Shown here: piece after piece, positions 5,502-7,803 of the stretch
How the letters are laid out: the number at the start of each line of letters is the position of its first letter
How positions within the stretch are numbered: the stretch's first letter is position 1
NCBI GenBank assembly: GCA_003483675.1
Contig: DMYK01000423.1
Location: 1-7,803, forward strand
Direction of reading: 5' to 3'
Length of the DNA stretch: 7,803 bases
From: Microcoleaceae cyanobacterium UBA11344
GTDB taxonomy: Bacteria > Cyanobacteriota > Cyanobacteriia > Cyanobacteriales > Microcoleaceae
The notes under the pieces: model-generated
What the model was told of the DNA's origin: nothing
The model's input: the letters and a program-made list of their open reading frames with translations, nothing else
Database searches by the model: none
Program-made: the position numbers and the translations under genes

Positions 5502-6296
5502 TCACTTTTTCCCAGGAATCAAACCGCGTCGAGGTTTAGTGACAGACTCTTGTACAAATGTCCGCAGGTGCTGCAAGTGGTGATTTTCCGGCAATAAATC
5601 CAACTGTTCCAAAGCTTGATTTAGGGTGTAGCCCGATCGATATAAAATCCGAAAAGTTTTCTTCAAAACTCCTAAATCTTCTTCTGTCAAACCAGCGCGT
5701 TGCAGACCGATTTTGTTGAGCGATCGCACTCTGGAAGGATTGCCCTCGACTAACATATAAGGAGGGACATCTCGATCGATTCTGCTCAAGCCGCCCACCA
5801 TAGACAAGCGGCCGATATGCACAAACTGGTGAACCCCCAAAACACCGCTCAATCGAGCCTGAGACTCAATTTTAACGTGTCCGGCCAAAGCCACAGCATT
5901 AGCAATAATTACTTGATCGGCGATCGAACAATTGTGACCCACATGAACATAAGCCATCAATAAATTATGATTGCCGATCGTCGTGCTTTCCCCCGGTTGA
6001 GTAGCCCGATTAATTGTCACATATTCCCGAATCAAATTATCGTCGCCAATATTCACCCTAGTTAGAGAACCCTGATACTTTAAATCTTGAGGTTCCAAAC
6101 CAATAGCCGCACCGGGAAAAATTTGATTGCGAGCGCCTATTTCTGTTAGCCCATCAATAATTGCATGAGCACCAATCTTAGTTTGTGGCCCGATTTTAAC
6201 TCTTTCCCCAATTACAGCATAAGCTCCCACTTCTACAGTCGAGTGAAGTTCAGCGCGGGGATGAATCACAGCGGTTGGGTGAATCAAAGTAAGCAT
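5502..6296 (-). CDS. lpxA: UDP-N-acetylglucosamine acyltransferase LpxA
   Basis: 264 residues, matching the family (about 262). It transfers a 3-hydroxyacyl chain from acyl carrier protein to the 3-OH of UDP-GlcNAc, the first step of lipid A synthesis, in the cytosol as a trimer. Residues 1-190 or so are hexapeptide repeats of a left-handed beta helix (for example IHPTAV, VGAYAVIG, KIGPQTKIG). Residues aligned to E. coli by motif: His121 in HVGHNC (catalytic H125), His118 (H122), His140 in AGHVKI (H144), His156 in VHQF (H160) and Gly169 in VGGLS (G173, the acyl-chain ruler). The IREYVTINRAT motif is present at 89-99. The C-terminal helical part (about 195-264) ends in RRGLIPGKK. The ATG at 6296 has no strong ribosome site but fits the family N-terminus. 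It lies between fabZ and lpxB; its stop overlaps a GTG by the GTGA pattern. Confidence 0.95.
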   Translation of the reverse strand: MLTLIHPTAVIHPRAELHSTVEVGAYAVIGERVKIGPQTKIGAHAIIDGLTEIGARNQIFPGAAIGLEPQDLKYQGSLTRVNIGDDNLIREYVTINRATQPGESTTIGNHNLLMAYVHVGHNCSIADQVIIANAVALAGHVKIESQARLSGVLGVHQFVHIGRLSMVGGLSRIDRDVPPYMLVEGNPSRVRSLNKIGLQRAGLTEEDLGVLKKTFRILYRSGYTLNQALEQLDLLPENHHLQHLRTFVQESVTKPRRGLIPGKK

Positions 6297-6310
6297 TTGT
6301 CAGTTTTTAG

Positions 6311-6364
6311 CTGTCTGTTGTCTGTTGTCTGTTGTCTGTTGTCTGTTAACTGTTGTCTGTTGTC
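6311..6364. repeat. Heptamer tandem array, (CTGTTGT)7
   Basis: After a partial CTGT, seven head-to-tail heptamers run from 6315 to 6363. Six are exactly CTGTTGT; the fifth (6343-6349) is CTGTTAA. This fits short tandemly repeated repetitive (STRR) sequences of filamentous cyanobacteria. It begins 15 bases upstream of the lpxA start, in the fabZ-lpxA spacer, so it would be transcribed. Confidence 0.95.
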
Positions 6365-6386
6365 ATAAGGAATAGAGAGAAATTCC

Positions 6387-6421
6387 CAAATAACAAATAA
6401 CCAATAACAAATAACCAATTC
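6387..6421. repeat. Second heptamer array, CAAATAA / CCAATAA
   Basis: Five heptamers alternate between two variants: CAAATAA, CAAATAA, CCAATAA, CAAATAA, CCAATTC. The array is flanked by copies of AATTCCCAA (6381-6389 and 6417-6425). It directly follows the fabZ stop codon. Confidence 0.85.
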
Positions 6422-6426
6422 CCAAT

Positions 6427-6948
6427 TTAATCTACCATCGAAAACATCAATTCCCCTTCACAAGCTTTTTGGCCGTTAACTTCAGCGCGAGCCTGTATTT
6501 TTCCGAAGCGGCGGCGTTTTACCCACAGCAATTCTACAGTCATCAGCAACTGATCTCCTGGTACAACCGGACGGCGGAACTTAACTTTATCAATCCCAGC
6601 AAACATCCACAATCCTTTGTCTATATCCGGCAATTGACTGAGAACAATACCACCAACTTGAGCCATCGCTTCTACAATCAATACTCCAGGCATAATCGGC
6701 CTTCCTGGAAAATGCCCTTGAAAATGTGGTTCGTTGAAAGTCACATTTTTAATTCCTACCGCCCGCACTCCTGGCACATAATTAATAATTTTGTCTACCA
6801 GTGCAAAAGGATAGCGGTGAGGTAATAATTTCTGAATTTCTTCCACAGTCAAAGTGGATTTAACGATTGAATAATCCTGACCGTTCTCGGTTTTAACGGA
6901 TTCAGAATCAGCAGTATTGATGGTGTTAACTTCAGTCAGCGTGGACAT
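6427..6948 (-). CDS. fabZ: 3-hydroxyacyl-ACP dehydratase FabZ
   Basis: 173 residues from the ATG at 6948. It dehydrates 3-hydroxyacyl-ACP to trans-2-enoyl-ACP in type II fatty acid synthesis, in the cytosol, and so competes with LpxA for the hydroxyacyl pool. The hotdog fold is clear: [14 protein letters not shown] (41-54), then [18 protein letters not shown] with the catalytic His79, and [10 protein letters not shown] with the catalytic Glu93; the His-Glu distance of 14 equals that of E. coli (H54/E68). The core ends in [24 protein letters not shown]. Residues 1-32 or so are a polar tail rich in T, N and E before the conserved [15 protein letters not shown]. The frame is open to a TTG at 7029, but that stretch covers a hairpin and repeat spacer, so the ATG is preferred although its ribosome site is weak. 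It lies in the usual lpxC-fabZ-lpxA order. Confidence 0.95.
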   Translation of the reverse strand: MSTLTEVNTINTADSESVKTENGQDYSIVKSTLTVEEIQKLLPHRYPFALVDKIINYVPGVRAVGIKNVTFNEPHFQGHFPGRPIMPGVLIVEAMAQVGGIVLSQLPDIDKGLWMFAGIDKVKFRRPVVPGDQLLMTVELLWVKRRRFGKIQARAEVNGQKACEGELMFSMVD

Positions 6949-6976
6949 TTCTTGAATATTTTTGAGTGTGGTAAAA

Positions 6977-6992
6977 ACGCGAGGAATCGCGT
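6977..6992 (-). promoter_or_regulatory. Hairpin just upstream of the fabZ start
   Basis: ACGCGA (6977-6982), loop GGAA, TCGCGT (6987-6992): a perfect 6-bp stem with a 4-base loop, 28 bases before the fabZ ATG. It could form in the lpxC-fabZ transcript and affect fabZ translation. Function is inferred. Confidence 0.4.
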
Positions 6993-7031
6993 GTTGGATT
7001 GTGAATCTGGTGAACCCTACAGCCCCCAAGG

Positions 7032-7073
7032 GGTTTAAACCGCTTGCTAATAGCTAAAGTCCACTTGTGGACT
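7032..7073. repeat. Dispersed palindromic repeat between lpxC and fabZ
   Basis: The palindrome GGTTTAAACC (7032-7041) is followed 16 bases later by a 7-bp inverted repeat, AGTCCAC (7058-7064) and GTGGACT (7067-7073). The combination 'TTTAAACCGCTTGC...TAGCTAAAGTCCAC' is one I recall from many spacers of Microcoleus/Oscillatoria-type genomes, so a multicopy element is likely. No T-run follows, so it is not an evident terminator of lpxC. Confidence 0.5.
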
Positions 7074-7101
7074 GCAATCTTAACGGATCACCTGTTTTTT
7101 T

Positions 7102-7803
7102 CTAACTTGTCTCTAGCGTTGCTAGAGCTTGCGAATTCAGGGCTAAGCCCAGTTGGACATGGAGGTTGTGACTGGCTTTGTAAGCCACGTAGTGAGCTTT
7201 TGGCCAAGTTCCTAGCAGGCTGAGGTCGCCTACTAAGTCTAGGATTTTATGGCGCACTGGTTCATTAGCAAATCTCAAGGGCGGGTTGAGCCAGCCGGAG
7301 CGATCGCAAACTAAGGCGTTATCTAGGCTACCACCTTTGATCAAACCTGCTTGTCGCAATTGGTCAACTTGACGGGCAAGTCCAAAAGTCCGAGCCGGGG
7401 CGATCGCACTGGCAAAACTTTCTGCCTCTGGCGACCAACTGTACCATTGATTGCCGATCGCGGGTTCATCAAAATCAATTCCGTAGCTAAACCGAGTTTC
7501 CGCAGCAGGTAAAGCGGCCACAAAAGCATCACCGTGACGCACCCAAACGGGATTGAGAACCGGGGAATTTAGCCCGTTTTCTGCTGGGTGTACCAATTCT
7601 TGGGCGACTAATCCCACACGGGCGATCGCCTCCACCCAAACCAGGGCAGAACCGTCCATTAGAGGCACTTCCGGGCCATCAACCTCAATTCGAGCATTAT
7701 CCGCTCCCATGCCAGCCAAAGCCGCTAAGAGATGCTCTACAGTGCGGATTTGAGCATCTGCCGCACCCACCAATTCCGTCGAAAGGGCAGTCTGACAAAC
7801 CGC
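7102..7803 (-). CDS. lpxC: UDP-3-O-acyl-N-acetylglucosamine deacetylase LpxC (partial, N-terminus beyond window)
   Basis: 233 residues of the C-terminal part are visible; the frame is open at the window edge and about 50-60 N-terminal residues are missing. It removes the acetyl group from UDP-3-O-acyl-GlcNAc, the committed zinc-dependent step of lipid A synthesis, in the cytosol. Motifs, numbered from the first visible residue: TVEHLLAAL with Glu23 and zinc ligand His24 (E. coli E78/H79), MDGSA (49-53), ARTFG (137-141), GGSLDNALV (157-165), [13 protein letters not shown] with His185 and Asp189 (H238/D242), and His212 in KASHN (H265); the spacing 185 to 212 equals that of E. coli. No start can be called within the window: a TTG at 7773 lies inside the conserved domain. 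It is the first visible gene of the lpx cluster; in Anabaena an Omp85 gene lies upstream of the same cluster, so one may lie beyond the edge. Confidence 0.96.
   Translation of the reverse strand, partial: AVCQTALSTELVGAADAQIRTVEHLLAALAGMGADNARIEVDGPEVPLMDGSALVWVEAIARVGLVAQELVHPAENGLNSPVLNPVWVRHGDAFVAALPAAETRFSYGIDFDEPAIGNQWYSWSPEAESFASAIAPARTFGLARQVDQLRQAGLIKGGSLDNALVCDRSGWLNPPLRFANEPVRHKILDLVGDLSLLGTWPKAHYVAYKASHNLHVQLGLALNSQALATLETS

Larger units (their letters stand above)
118..7629. repeat. HIP1 octamers (GCGATCGC), ten scattered copies
   Basis: Perfect copies read at 118-125, 199-206, 1728-1735, 2221-2228, 4186-4193, 4879-4886, 5720-5727, 7300-7307, 7400-7407 and 7622-7629, almost all inside genes. 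The core CGATCG occurs about 28 times in all. HIP1 over-representation is a hallmark of many cyanobacterial genomes and supports the taxonomic call. The span given only encloses the individual sites. Confidence 0.9.

Noticed and set aside
6311..6421. CRISPR-like array
   Set aside because: The units are contiguous heptamers without spacers; this is a simple tandem repeat.
6949..7029. Longer FabZ starting at TTG 7029
   Set aside because: The start codon is rare, the stretch covers a hairpin and a dispersed-repeat flank, and FabZ similarity begins well downstream of the ATG at 6948.

Overview
The window looks like chromosomal DNA of a filamentous cyanobacterium, most plausibly a Microcoleus/Oscillatoria-type genome. 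The HIP1 octamer GCGATCGC occurs at least 10 times and its core CGATCG about 28 times in 7.8 kb, where roughly two CGATCG are expected by chance. The spacers are full of tandem heptamers (STRR-like) and small hairpin repeats. The proteins (a DUF4278 protein, a trypsin-TPR protein and a HIP1-era orphan cytosine methylase) are typical of the phylum. The genus is an inference. All convincing genes lie on the minus strand, so transcription runs from high to low coordinates.

Layout in transcriptional order: lpxC (partial, entering from the right edge), fabZ, lpxA and lpxB form the conserved cyanobacterial lipid A / fatty acid cluster at 7803-4138. Only 23 bases after lpxB comes a complete C5-cytosine DNA methyltransferase (4114-2825) with no restriction enzyme in view. 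After a 314-base repeat-bearing spacer come a small BON-domain protein (2510-2166) with a clear intrinsic terminator, a DUF4278 protein (1892-1521) with its own candidate promoter, and a 303-base spacer rich in repeats. The last gene is a secreted trypsin-like serine protease with C-terminal TPRs (1217 to beyond base 1).

Function: FabZ supplies acyl-ACP chemistry that feeds both membrane phospholipid and lipid A synthesis. LpxA acylates UDP-GlcNAc, LpxC deacetylates the product, and LpxB joins the two glucosamine units, so the cluster covers the cytosolic entry and the disaccharide step of outer-membrane lipid A synthesis (LpxD and LpxH are not here). The methylase could be co-transcribed with these genes. 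Its family resemblance suggests, but does not prove, that it methylates CGATCG, the HIP1 core.

No clearly new defence or mobile system is visible. The points most worth checking are the methylase-lpx linkage, a 145-base element with inverted ends that supplies the methylase stop codon, an open reading frame running through the lpxA-lpxB repeat spacer into lpxB, and the paired heptamer arrays between lpxA and fabZ. Each lpx spacer holds a different repeat type. Several gene starts are shifted inward from the longest open frame on the basis of Shine-Dalgarno sites and family N-termini.
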